Origin: an uncultured Lachnobacterium sp.
GTDB taxonomy: Bacteria; Bacillota; Clostridia; Lachnospirales; Lachnospiraceae
Assembly (NCBI GenBank): GCA_900550545.1
Contig: URSS01000003.1
Coordinates: forward strand, 62,001 to 126,000
DNA length: 64,000 nucleotides
Direction of reading: 5' to 3'
The notes beneath the pieces are model-generated. The model was not told where the DNA came from and made no database searches. It saw only the letters and a program-made list of their open reading frames with translations. Positions 56,149-64,000 of the stretch are shown in pieces (positions within the stretch are counted from its first letter, which is position 1; the number at the start of each line of letters is the position of its first letter). Position numbers and translations under genes: made by a program.

Positions 56149-59064
56149 ATGGCAAAATTAAATCTGGCTGCTTATGAAATTGTGGAGGAACGTCCGATTG
56201 AAGATATTGCATCCTATGGATATATTCTCCGTCATAAGAAAAGTGGCGCCCGGGTATGTGTGATCGCGAACGATGATGACAACAAGGTATTCTCGATTGG
56301 ATTTCGCACACCACCTGAGGATGAGACGGGTGTTCCGCATATTATTGAACATACGACGTTATGCGGTTCCGATAAATTTCCGGTAAAAGATCCGTTTATG
56401 GAGCTGGCAAAGGGATCGTTGAACACATTTCTGAATGCAATGACGTATCCGGAAAAGACGCTATATCCAATCGCAAGTTATAATGATCAGGATTTCAAAA
56501 ATCTGATGGATGTATATCTGGATGCGGTTTTTCATCCCAATATTACAAAGTATCAGGAAATTTTTATGCAGGAAGGCTGGCATTATGAGCTGGAGTCAGA
56601 GGATGCACCACTGATCATTAACGGAGTTGTGTATAATGAGATGAAGGGCGCATATTCTTCACCGGATGAAGTGTTAGAGACTGCGATTGAAGCTGCGCTT
56701 TTCCCGGACAATACGTACAGTAAGAATTCCGGTGGAAATCCGGATCATATTCCAGAACTGACATACGAGGCTTATCTGGATTTTTATCATAAATATTATC
56801 ATCCATGTAACTCTTATATTTATCTCTATGGAGATATGGATGTGGAGGAACGATTAGATTGGATGGACCGCAACTATTTAAGCCAGTTTGGTCCGGCAGA
56901 GATTGATTCTTCGATTGAAAAGCAAAAGCCATTTGATGAGATTCGATATATAGAAACCGAATATCCGATTACCGATGATGATCCGGAAGAAAACAACACG
57001 TATCTTTCTTATAACAAGGTGGTGGCAGATGTGCTGGATCGTGAACTGTATCAGGCGTTTTCGGTGCTGGATTACGTGCTTGTTAGTGCACCGGGAGCAC
57101 CGATAAGACAGGCTCTGATCGATGCAGGAATCGGACAGGATGTGTATGGTTCCTTTGAGGATGGTATGCTGCAGCCATTCTTTTCCATCGTCGCAAAGAA
57201 TGCAAATGAAGAAGATCAGGAACGTTTCGTAACGATTATAGAAGAAACACTTCAGAAACTTGTAAAGGAGGGTCTGAATCAGGACGCTTTGTTAGCAGGA
57301 ATCAACAGTACAGAATTCCGTTTTCGTGAAGCGGATTATGGACAGTTCCCAAAGGGGCTTTTGTATGGTCTGCAGTGTATGGAAAGCTGGCTTTTTGATG
57401 ACAAGAAACCATTTATTCATCTGGAATGCTTAGACACATTACAGTTTTTACGTGAACAGATGAATACCGGTTATTTTGAAAAACTGATCCAGAAATATCT
57501 GCTAGATAATACACATGGTGCAGTAGTTACCGTTGTGCCGAAAAAGGGCTTGAACAAAGTACGTGAAGACGCATTGGCTGAAAAACTCGCGGCATACAAA
57601 GCAACCTTATCGCCGGAAGAAATCAAAAAACTTGTTGAGCAGACGCACCATCTTCACCAGTATCAGGAAGAACCGTCCGCAGATGAAGATCTTCGCAAGA
57701 TTCCTATGCTTGGACGTAAAGATATGCGTAAGGAAGCGATGCTGTTTCACAATGAAGAAATGAAGGCAGGAAACATTCCTGTGGTTATGCATGAAATCGC
57801 AACCAATGGTATCGACTATATGACACTGATGTTTGAATGTGGGGATATTCCACAGGAAGACATTCCATATCTTGGACTTTTGAAGTCCGTATTGGGATAT
57901 GTCAATACTTCGAATTATGAATATGCGGATCTGGCAAATGCCATCAACATTTACACAGGTGGAATTTCCAGTGGAATCAGTGTATATCCGGATTTACAGA
58001 AGACGGGCAGTGTTTGTGTGAAATATGAAGTGCGGATCAAAGTGCTGGAGAATAATTTAAAGGATGCCATGGCATTAGTGGATGAGATTCTTACAACGTC
58101 GGATCTAGAAGATACTAAGCGGCTTGGAGAAATCATTGCACAGGTGAAATCCAGACTGCAGGTAAATCTCAGCAGCAGTGGAAATGTGGTTGCAGCAATG
58201 CGTGCTCTGTCATATCAGTCGCGCTATGCTTTTTATCAGGATGCCACACTTGGCATTGCGTATTATCAGCTGATCCAGAAGCTGGATGAACAGATGAAGA
58301 CGGATCCGAAACAGGTTGTGGATAAGATGAAGACACTGGTTGCAAAAGTGTTTGTACAGAACAGACTTCTGGTCAGCTTTACCGGAACGAAAGCTGCATA
58401 TGAAAAAGCGCAGCCGCTTTTCGTGCAATATTTTGGAAGACTGCCGGAAGGAACCAAAGCAGGCGATATGGCAGTCATTGAGCTTTCCAAGAAAAACGAA
58501 GGATTTATGGATGCATCCCAGATTCAGTACGTAGCCCGCGGTGGAAACTTTAAAAATCATGGATATACGTACAGTGGAACATTAAAGATCTTAAAAATGA
58601 TCTTGAGTTATGAGTATCTGTGGATTAATATTCGCGTAAAGGGTGGTGCTTATGGATGTATGAGTTCGTTCCTGCGTACCGGAGAGAGTTATTTCGTATC
58701 CTACCGTGATCCGAACCTTGGCAAGACAAACGAAATCTATGAAAAGATTCCGGAGTTTGTCAAGAATTTTGATCCGGATGAGCGCGATATGACAAAATAC
58801 ATCATCGGTACATTTGGAAGTCTTGATACACCAATGAATCCGGAAGCAAAAGGAAGCCGTTCGATGTCTGCATATCTTCAGCATATTACGTACGAGGATA
58901 TTCAAAAAGAAAGAGATGATATTTTAAATGCTACACCGGAAGATATTCGAAAGCTTGCAGATGTGATTGCAGCAATTTTAGAGGATGACTGTTTCTGCGT
59001 TGTCGGAAATGAAAATGCCATCCGTGCAGAAAGCGGGCTTTTTATGAGTATTAAGAACTTATAG
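56149..59064 (+). CDS. M16C family metallopeptidase (PreP/insulinase type)
   Basis: 971-aa zinc peptidase. The inverted HxxEH zinc motif is His64-x-x-Glu67-His68 (HIIEHTTLCGS), and the family's SLNTFLNAMTYPEKT follows. The protein has the four-domain M16C layout with the peptidase M16C-associated middle region (about 460-720). No signal peptide, so it probably clears peptides in the cytoplasm, as PreP does in organelles. AGAGGT lies upstream of the ATG. Confidence 0.93.
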   Translation: MAKLNLAAYEIVEERPIEDIASYGYILRHKKSGARVCVIANDDDNKVFSIGFRTPPEDETGVPHIIEHTTLCGSDKFPVKDPFMELAKGSLNTFLNAMTYPEKTLYPIASYNDQDFKNLMDVYLDAVFHPNITKYQEIFMQEGWHYELESEDAPLIINGVVYNEMKGAYSSPDEVLETAIEAALFPDNTYSKNSGGNPDHIPELTYEAYLDFYHKYYHPCNSYIYLYGDMDVEERLDWMDRNYLSQFGPAEIDSSIEKQKPFDEIRYIETEYPITDDDPEENNTYLSYNKVVADVLDRELYQAFSVLDYVLVSAPGAPIRQALIDAGIGQDVYGSFEDGMLQPFFSIVAKNANEEDQERFVTIIEETLQKLVKEGLNQDALLAGINSTEFRFREADYGQFPKGLLYGLQCMESWLFDDKKPFIHLECLDTLQFLREQMNTGYFEKLIQKYLLDNTHGAVVTVVPKKGLNKVREDALAEKLAAYKATLSPEEIKKLVEQTHHLHQYQEEPSADEDLRKIPMLGRKDMRKEAMLFHNEEMKAGNIPVVMHEIATNGIDYMTLMFECGDIPQEDIPYLGLLKSVLGYVNTSNYEYADLANAINIYTGGISSGISVYPDLQKTGSVCVKYEVRIKVLENNLKDAMALVDEILTTSDLEDTKRLGEIIAQVKSRLQVNLSSSGNVVAAMRALSYQSRYAFYQDATLGIAYYQLIQKLDEQMKTDPKQVVDKMKTLVAKVFVQNRLLVSFTGTKAAYEKAQPLFVQYFGRLPEGTKAGDMAVIELSKKNEGFMDASQIQYVARGGNFKNHGYTYSGTLKILKMILSYEYLWINIRVKGGAYGCMSSFLRTGESYFVSYRDPNLGKTNEIYEKIPEFVKNFDPDERDMTKYIIGTFGSLDTPMNPEAKGSRSMSAYLQHITYEDIQKERDDILNATPEDIRKLADVIAAILEDDCFCVVGNENAIRAESGLFMSIKNL

Positions 59065-59084
59065 TTCAGTAAAAAGGAGAACAA

Positions 59085-59987
59085 ATGACAGAAAATTTTA
59101 AATCAGGATTTGTTACTATAATCGGAAGACCAAATGTTGGAAAGTCAACATTGATGAATCGCATGATTGGACAGAAAATTGCCATTACATCAAACAAACC
59201 GCAGACGACAAGGAATCGGATTCAGACGGTTTACACGGACATGGACAGAGGCCAGATCATTTTTCTTGATACCCCGGGTATCCACAAAGCAAAAAACAAA
59301 TTAGGGGAATATATGGTCAATGTGGCTGAAAAGACGCTCAATGAAGTGGATGTTGTTTTATGGCTGGTGGAGCCGAGTAATTTTATCGGGGCAGGGGAGC
59401 AACACATTGCTGAACAGCTGAAAAAAGTGAAGACACCGGTCATTTTGATTATCAACAAAATGGATATGGTAGAAAAAGATAAAGTGCTTGAATTTATTGA
59501 CACTTATCGCAAGATTTATGACTTTGCGGAAATCATCCCGACATCCGCACTGCGAGGACAGAACATTGATGATGTGATTGATTCTATTTTTAAGTATCTT
59601 CCGTATGGACCACAGTTTTATGATGAGGATACAATCACTGATCAGCCGGAGCGCGCAATTTGTGCAGAAATCATTCGTGAAAAAGCACTTCATGCGTTGA
59701 ATGACGAAGTGCCACATGGAATCGCAGTTGCAATTGACCAGATGAAAACACGAAAGGGCGGCATGGTCGATATTGATGCTACTATCGTGTGCGAACGTGA
59801 TTCACATAAAGGTATCATCATAGGCAAGCAGGGGTCCATGCTCAAAAAAATTGGTACGAATGCCCGCTATGAGATGGAACGTCTTCTAGATACCAAAGTC
59901 AATCTGAAACTCTGGGTAAAAGTAAAGAAAGATTGGCGTGACAGTGATTTCCTGATTAAGAATTTCGGTTATCGCGAGGAAGAATAG
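59085..59987 (+). CDS. era: GTPase Era
   Basis: Binds the 3' end of 16S rRNA during 30S assembly. The 300-aa protein has GRPNVGKSTLMN (G1), DTPGIHKAKN (G3), NKMD (G4), TSALRG (G5), and a C-terminal KH domain with GIIIGKQGSMLKKIG. AAAAAGGAG precedes the ATG. Era-YqzL-RecO is a conserved Firmicute order. Confidence 0.97.
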   Translation: MTENFKSGFVTIIGRPNVGKSTLMNRMIGQKIAITSNKPQTTRNRIQTVYTDMDRGQIIFLDTPGIHKAKNKLGEYMVNVAEKTLNEVDVVLWLVEPSNFIGAGEQHIAEQLKKVKTPVILIINKMDMVEKDKVLEFIDTYRKIYDFAEIIPTSALRGQNIDDVIDSIFKYLPYGPQFYDEDTITDQPERAICAEIIREKALHALNDEVPHGIAVAIDQMKTRKGGMVDIDATIVCERDSHKGIIIGKQGSMLKKIGTNARYEMERLLDTKVNLKLWVKVKKDWRDSDFLIKNFGYREEE

Positions 59988-60090
59988 AGAATAAATTTAC
60001 CAATATTTTTCGGGGATAGTTTTGTGGACATTGCAGATTCTAATTTTGTAGAATGTGGATAATACCACCGGAGTGAAGGAGGAAGCTGCA

Positions 60091-60258
60091 ATGGAGAAAA
60101 CCTGGGAAACATTTTGGACATCAGGAAAAGTTACCGATTATCTTGGATACCGCAATGCGGTGGAAGCAGATGATCAGACAAGGCAAAGGGTACAGGACAA
60201 CAATGGGACAGTCTGTGACGGTGATGGGCATGGTTTTGACGGCCATGCCTATCAGTGA
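60091..60258 (+). CDS. Small YqzL-like protein overlapping recO
   Basis: 55 aa. The start MEKTWETFWTSGKVTDYLGYR fits the YqzL pattern (W..F..TG....YL.Y/K; motif seen at residues 5-21), and the gene sits between era and recO as yqzL does in Bacillus. AAGGAGGA at 60077-60084 gives a strong ribosome site. The last 19 codons overlap the recO start in another frame, giving an odd Gly/Asp/His-rich tail. Function unknown. Confidence 0.72.
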   Translation: MEKTWETFWTSGKVTDYLGYRNAVEADDQTRQRVQDNNGTVCDGDGHGFDGHAYQ

Positions 60259-60934
60259 ATATGACAAAAGAATAACGATACTGACCAAAGAACGTGGAAA
60301 AATCACTGCTTTTGCAAGAGGCGCACGCAGGCCGGGAAGCCAGCTGCTCGCGGCCACGAGTCCTTTTGCATTTGGTGAATTTGAAGTATTTGAGGGGCGT
60401 AGTTCCTACAATCTGATCAGGGCAAACATCCAGAATTATTTCCGGGAGCTGGTCACGGATCTGGATGCCACATCGCTTGGCTTTTATTTTATGGAATTTG
60501 CAGAATATTTCTGTCAGGAAAACAATGATGAGCGGCTGATGCTCAAACTTTTATATCAGTCCCTACGGGCATTGGAAAGCCCGCATATTCCAAAGAAACT
60601 GGTTAAAGTTGTTTTTGAGTTGAAAGCAATTACGATCAACGGAGAGGGACCGGAGGTATTTTCCTGTATGAAATGTCATGATAAAGAAAACCTGCAGTTC
60701 TTTTCCGTGCAAAGGGGTGGCATGTTCTGCAGCAAATGTGTTGACAAAGTCCCGGCGATGCATGTGCTTGACTCCACGCGTTATACAATGCAGTATGTAG
60801 TTTCTACACCGGTGGAAAAACTGTATTCTTTTACTGTCTCACAGGAGGTACTTGAGGAACTGAAGACGATCATGCAGGCGTATATGGCACATTATGTCCA
60901 CCATGAGTTTAAGTCCTTACAGATTTTCAGTTGA
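60203..60934 (+). CDS. recO: DNA repair protein RecO
   Basis: Loads RecA on SSB-coated DNA with RecR. The 243-aa protein has an N-terminal OB fold (GMVLTAMPISEYDKRITILT, GKITAFARGARRPGS), a helical domain, and four zinc-type Cys (CMKC and CSKC). ATG 60203 is inferred from the family start; its ribosome site is weak, so translation may depend on the upstream overlapping small gene. Confidence 0.93.
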   Translation: MGQSVTVMGMVLTAMPISEYDKRITILTKERGKITAFARGARRPGSQLLAATSPFAFGEFEVFEGRSSYNLIRANIQNYFRELVTDLDATSLGFYFMEFAEYFCQENNDERLMLKLLYQSLRALESPHIPKKLVKVVFELKAITINGEGPEVFSCMKCHDKENLQFFSVQRGGMFCSKCVDKVPAMHVLDSTRYTMQYVVSTPVEKLYSFTVSQEVLEELKTIMQAYMAHYVHHEFKSLQIFS

Positions 60935-60995
60935 AATAAAAAATCGAAAAGTGTATAATATCATGGATTGTAAATTCGAGGAGGATACGTGTGAA

Positions 60996-61793
60996 ATGAA
61001 GAAATTTGCAGCGATTGCAATGGTGCTTATCATGTGCGTGGGTTTACTTACTGGGTGTGGTACTTCTTATGCAGCAGATGAAAGCACGGTTTTTGTGCTT
61101 AAGAATGGACAAATTGTTTCCACAGATGTAGAAGATTTTAACGAAGATACATATGATTTGGATGGACTGAAGACGTATGTCAATGACGCCATAGATGCTT
61201 ATAATAAGGAGAATGGAAAAGATACCGTTTCTCTTAAGAAACTGTCAGCAAAAGACAATAAGGCAATACTTACACTGGCGTATGATTCCGCGACGGATTA
61301 TCAGAAATTTAACGATATTACGCTTTTTTCAGGGAGTGTGGCTGAGGCGCTGGCAGCCGGATATTCTTTTGATACAGATTTTGCATCGGTGTCAGACAAG
61401 GAAATTAAGGCATGTGACAAAAATGAGTTTTTGAATGATGCAAGCTACAAAGTTGTTGTGATTCAGGCGAACACAAATGTAAGCGTAAAAGGCACGATTG
61501 CATATGTGTCAGTGCAGAACACCAATTATATTGACAGCAAGACAATTGCAATCCGTGAAGGTACTTCGATTTTTAGCAATGAAAAAGTAAACAACACGCA
61601 AGCAGCTGAAACGCAGAAAGGCACAGAGGCTGTAGCAGAGACGGAGAGCACCGAGCAGGCAGTATCGGAAGATGATTTGCTGAATGCAACAACAGAAGAG
61701 ACGGAAAAAGTTTTCGATTTCAGTGAAGATGCATCAGAAAATAAGACAGACAGTGAGTTCAGTCAGGTATACACATATATCATTTACAAATAA
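60996..61793 (+). CDS. Lipoprotein of unknown function
   Basis: 265 aa. Lipoprotein signal with lipobox LLTGC (Cys at about residue 20). The globular part (about 30-200) has no motif I recognise. Residues 205-250 are a Glu/Thr/Ala-rich, probably disordered tail. GAGGAGG at 60978-60984 lies 11 nt before the chosen ATG. It sits alone between recO and glyS. The first residues after the Cys and the segment TVFVLKNGQIVSTDVEDF suggest a beta-rich start; similar small lipoproteins occur in Lachnospiraceae, but no function can be assigned. Confidence 0.75.
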   Translation: MKKFAAIAMVLIMCVGLLTGCGTSYAADESTVFVLKNGQIVSTDVEDFNEDTYDLDGLKTYVNDAIDAYNKENGKDTVSLKKLSAKDNKAILTLAYDSATDYQKFNDITLFSGSVAEALAAGYSFDTDFASVSDKEIKACDKNEFLNDASYKVVVIQANTNVSVKGTIAYVSVQNTNYIDSKTIAIREGTSIFSNEKVNNTQAAETQKGTEAVAETESTEQAVSEDDLLNATTEETEKVFDFSEDASENKTDSEFSQVYTYIIYK

Positions 61794-61836
61794 GTTAATA
61801 AAACAAATAAAAATATAGAAATGTGAGGGTTACATA

Positions 61837-63234
61837 ATGGAAAAAACAATGGACAAAATCGTACAGGTCGCTAAAGCAAGAGGATTTGTATATCCGGGAT
61901 CTGAGATCTACGGTGGTCTGGCAAACACATGGGATTATGGAAATCTCGGTGTGGAATTGAAGAACAATGTAAAACGTGCATGGTGGCAGAAATTTATTCA
62001 GGAGAATCCATATAATGTTGGTGTGGACTGTGCAATCCTGATGAATCCACAGACATGGGTGGCATCTGGACATCTTGGTGGATTTTCTGATCCTCTGATG
62101 GATTGTAAAGAGTGTCATGAGCGTTTCCGTGCAGATAAATTAATCGAGGATTTCGCACAGGAACACAACATGGAATTGGATGGTTCCGTAGATGGATGGA
62201 CAAATGAGCAGATGGTTGACTTTATCGAGAGCAACAATGTGCCATGTCCTACATGTGGAAAGCATAATTTTACCGACATCCGTCAGTTCAACCTGATGTT
62301 TAAGACATTCCAGGGTGTTACAGAAGATGCAAAGAATACCGTATATCTTCGTCCGGAGACTGCACAGGGTATTTTCGTAAACTTCAAGAATGTACAGAGA
62401 ACATCCAGAAAGAAGATTCCATTCGGAATCGGACAGATCGGTAAATCATTCCGTAACGAGATCACTCCGGGTAACTTCACATTCCGTACAAGAGAGTTTG
62501 AGCAGATGGAGTTGGAATTCTTCTGTGAGCCTGGCACAGATATGGAGTGGTTCCAGTACTGGAGAGCATTCTGTCGTGACTGGTTACTTTCCCTTGGAAT
62601 CAAGGAAGATGAGATGAGACTTCGTGATCATTCACCGGAAGAACTTTGTTTCTACTCAAAGGGAACAACCGATATCGAGTTCTTATTCCCATTCGGCTGG
62701 GGCGAACTCTGGGGTATTGCAGACCGTACTGATTATGACCTGACACAGCATCAGAATGTATCCGGACAGGATATGACATACTTTGATGATACCAAGGGCG
62801 AGAAATATGTACCATATGTTATTGAGCCGTCACTTGGTGCGGATCGTGTGGTACTTGCATTCTTATGTGCTGCATACGATGAGGAAAATATTGGAACAGA
62901 GGAAAAACCGGATATAAGAACCGTATTCCATTTCCACCCGGCACTTGCACCAGTCAAGATCGGTGTACTTCCATTATCCAAGAAGTTAAATGAGGGCGCA
63001 GAGAAAGTATATACACAGCTTGCAAAGAAATACAATTGTGAGTTTGATGACAGAGGAACTATCGGAAAGCGTTATCGCCGTCAGGATGAAATCGGTACCC
63101 CGTTCTGCATTACCTATGACTTTGATTCCGAAGAGGATGGTGCAGTTACGGTACGTGATCGTGACACCATGCAGCAGGAAAGAATTAAAATCGACGAGCT
63201 TGATGCATATTTTGCGAAAAAGTTTGAATTCTAA
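61837..63234 (+). CDS. glyS: Glycine--tRNA ligase (homodimeric type)
   Basis: Charges tRNA-Gly. At 465 aa this is the alpha2 (eukaryote/archaea-like, also GlyQS) form rather than the alpha2beta2 form. It starts with a class II motif 1 region ([24 protein letters not shown], in pieces YPGSEIYGG and WDYGNLG), and has motif 2 [14 protein letters not shown] and motif 3 [12 protein letters not shown] ([14 protein letters not shown]). A zinc-type CPTCG motif is at about residue 133. No T-box leader is present upstream; only 43 nt separate it from the lipoprotein gene. Confidence 0.95.
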   Translation: MEKTMDKIVQVAKARGFVYPGSEIYGGLANTWDYGNLGVELKNNVKRAWWQKFIQENPYNVGVDCAILMNPQTWVASGHLGGFSDPLMDCKECHERFRADKLIEDFAQEHNMELDGSVDGWTNEQMVDFIESNNVPCPTCGKHNFTDIRQFNLMFKTFQGVTEDAKNTVYLRPETAQGIFVNFKNVQRTSRKKIPFGIGQIGKSFRNEITPGNFTFRTREFEQMELEFFCEPGTDMEWFQYWRAFCRDWLLSLGIKEDEMRLRDHSPEELCFYSKGTTDIEFLFPFGWGELWGIADRTDYDLTQHQNVSGQDMTYFDDTKGEKYVPYVIEPSLGADRVVLAFLCAAYDEENIGTEEKPDIRTVFHFHPALAPVKIGVLPLSKKLNEGAEKVYTQLAKKYNCEFDDRGTIGKRYRRQDEIGTPFCITYDFDSEEDGAVTVRDRDTMQQERIKIDELDAYFAKKFEF

Positions 63235-63247
63235 AACGACAAAATAC

Positions 63248-63275
63248 TTGCGAAATGCAAATTCTGTGTTACAAT
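63248..63275 (+). promoter_or_regulatory. Possible ppdK promoter
   Basis: TTGCGA (63248-63253), 16 bp, TACAAT (63270-63275). It lies upstream of the hairpin at 63315-63338, which would then fall inside the ppdK leader. Confidence 0.5.
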
Positions 63276-63314
63276 AAATATGTGCGCAAAAAAATAGCGT
63301 AAACAGATAGAATA

Positions 63315-63342
63315 CGAAAAGCACTCAGGTGCTTTTCGTTCT
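63315..63342 (+). terminator. Terminator-like hairpin between glyS and ppdK
   Basis: CGAAAAGCAC-TCAG-GTGCTTTTCG, a 10-bp perfect stem (63315-63338). Only a weak T-tract (GTTCT) follows. It may end the glyS transcript or regulate ppdK from its leader. Confidence 0.7.
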
Positions 63343-63375
63343 AAACAATAAAAGATATATAGGAGGAATTGTCAA

Positions 63376-64000
63376 ATGGCAAACAAGTGGGTATATACCT
63401 TCAAAGAGGGTAACATGACCATGCGTAATCTTCTCGGTGGAAAAGGTGCAAACCTTGCAGAGATGACTGAAATCGGTCTTCCAGTACCACAGGGATTCAC
63501 CATCACAACTGAGGCATGTACTCAGTACTATGAGGATGGACGTAAAATCAATGATGAAATTATGGCTCAGGCTATGGAAGGTGTAGCTTGGATGGAAAAA
63601 GAGAACGGCAAGAAGTTCGGTGATCTTAAGAATCCTCTTCTTGTATCTGTACGTTCCGGAGCACGTGCTTCTATGCCTGGTATGATGGATACAATCCTTA
63701 ACCTTGGTCTGAATGATGATGTAGTAGCAGCTATGATCGCTGGTAACCCGGATCCAAAGTTTGAGAGATTCGTATACGATTCATATCGTCGTTTCATTCA
63801 GATGTTCTCTGACGTTGTAATGGAAGTTGGTAAGAAATACTTCGAGCAGCTCATCGACAAGATGAAAGCGGACAGAGGTGTTAAGTTTGACGTTGACCTT
63901 ACAGCAGCAGACTTAAAGGAATTAGCAGAGCAGTTCAAGGCTGAGTACAAGAATCAGTTAGGAACAGAGTTCCCTTCCGATCCAGTAGAGCAGTTAAAGC
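63376..64000 (+). CDS. ppdK: Pyruvate, phosphate dikinase, N-terminal part (cut by window edge)
   Basis: Interconverts pyruvate, ATP and phosphate with PEP, AMP and PPi; in Clostridia often used in glycolysis or gluconeogenesis. The first 208 residues are visible: WVYTFKEGN, LLGGKGANLAEMT (the PEP-synthase/PPDK ATP-grasp N-terminal motif), VSVRSGARASMPGMMDTILN. The catalytic His and PEP-binding domains lie beyond the window. AGGAGGA at 63361-63367 precedes the ATG. Confidence 0.96.
   Translation, partial: MANKWVYTFKEGNMTMRNLLGGKGANLAEMTEIGLPVPQGFTITTEACTQYYEDGRKINDEIMAQAMEGVAWMEKENGKKFGDLKNPLLVSVRSGARASMPGMMDTILNLGLNDDVVAAMIAGNPDPKFERFVYDSYRRFIQMFSDVVMEVGKKYFEQLIDKMKADRGVKFDVDLTAADLKELAEQFKAEYKNQLGTEFPSDPVEQLK

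Noticed and set aside
61794..61836. T-box leader before glyS
   Set aside because: Only 43 nt separate the genes, too short for a T-box.

Overview
The window is a contiguous piece of chromosome from a low-to-mid GC, endospore-forming Firmicute, most likely a member of the Lachnospiraceae (gut Clostridia). This rests on the SD-rich starts (AGGAGG), sigma-A promoters, a glmS ribozyme, sporulation genes (gpr, spoIIP, a GerMN lipoprotein), an hrcA-grpE-dnaK-dnaJ operon under CIRCE, RNase J, IreB, and pyruvate phosphate dikinase. The genus is not decided from sequence. No rRNA, tRNA, CRISPR array, phage or transposase gene was seen; this is a core-genome segment whose accessory content is small (structured repeats, a surface protein, an acyltransferase, a GH13 enzyme).

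Layout. 1-600: start of glmS (minus) with its self-cleaving leader. 600-1619: membrane acyltransferase. 1764-7302: arginine biosynthesis, argG (minus) divergent from argC-GNAT-argB-argD (plus), with ARG-like boxes between the two promoters and a large structured element in the argC leader. 7415-14598: comEA, a two-component system with a GerMN lipoprotein, comEC and holA. 14708-18960: rpsT (minus), gpr-spoIIP, cdd-add. 19059-30894: lepA-hemW, the hrcA-grpE-dnaK-dnaJ heat-shock operon, a coiled-coil J protein, prmA-rsmE and a cysteine desulfurase. 30909-33821: thiI, an HPr-like protein (minus) and mtaB. 33920-39186: ireB-ruvX-DUF1292-rnj-MltG-like-trmR-U32, the counterpart of the Bacillus yrzL-yrrK-yrzB-yrrL-yrrM-yrrN/O cluster. 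39222-42898: secreted Ig-like protein and aroC (minus). 43153-46486: GH13 enzyme, tgt, yajC. 46677-54745: leuB-ilvD-ilvB and serC-serA-DUF1015. 54813-64000: MscS channel, cold-shock protein, M16C peptidase, era-YqzL-like-recO, a lipoprotein, glyS and the start of ppdK.

How they work together: a large share serves translation and tRNA modification (rpsT, lepA, prmA, rsmE, thiI plus desulfurase, mtaB, trmR plus U32, tgt, era, glyS), protein folding (HrcA regulon) and amino-acid synthesis (Arg, Leu/Ile/Val, Ser, aromatic). 

The most interesting non-coding signal is a palindromic repeat found three times, each time ending only 15-18 nt before a start codon (argD, rnj and the GH13 gene), with base-pair covariation between copies. 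The unrelated-looking 200-nt element in the argC leader is a second candidate structured element. The RR-HK-GerMN lipoprotein trio resembles the actinobacterial MtrA-MtrB-LpqB arrangement. Several starts were moved from the longest open frame because the extra residues come from repeats or upstream leader sequence.
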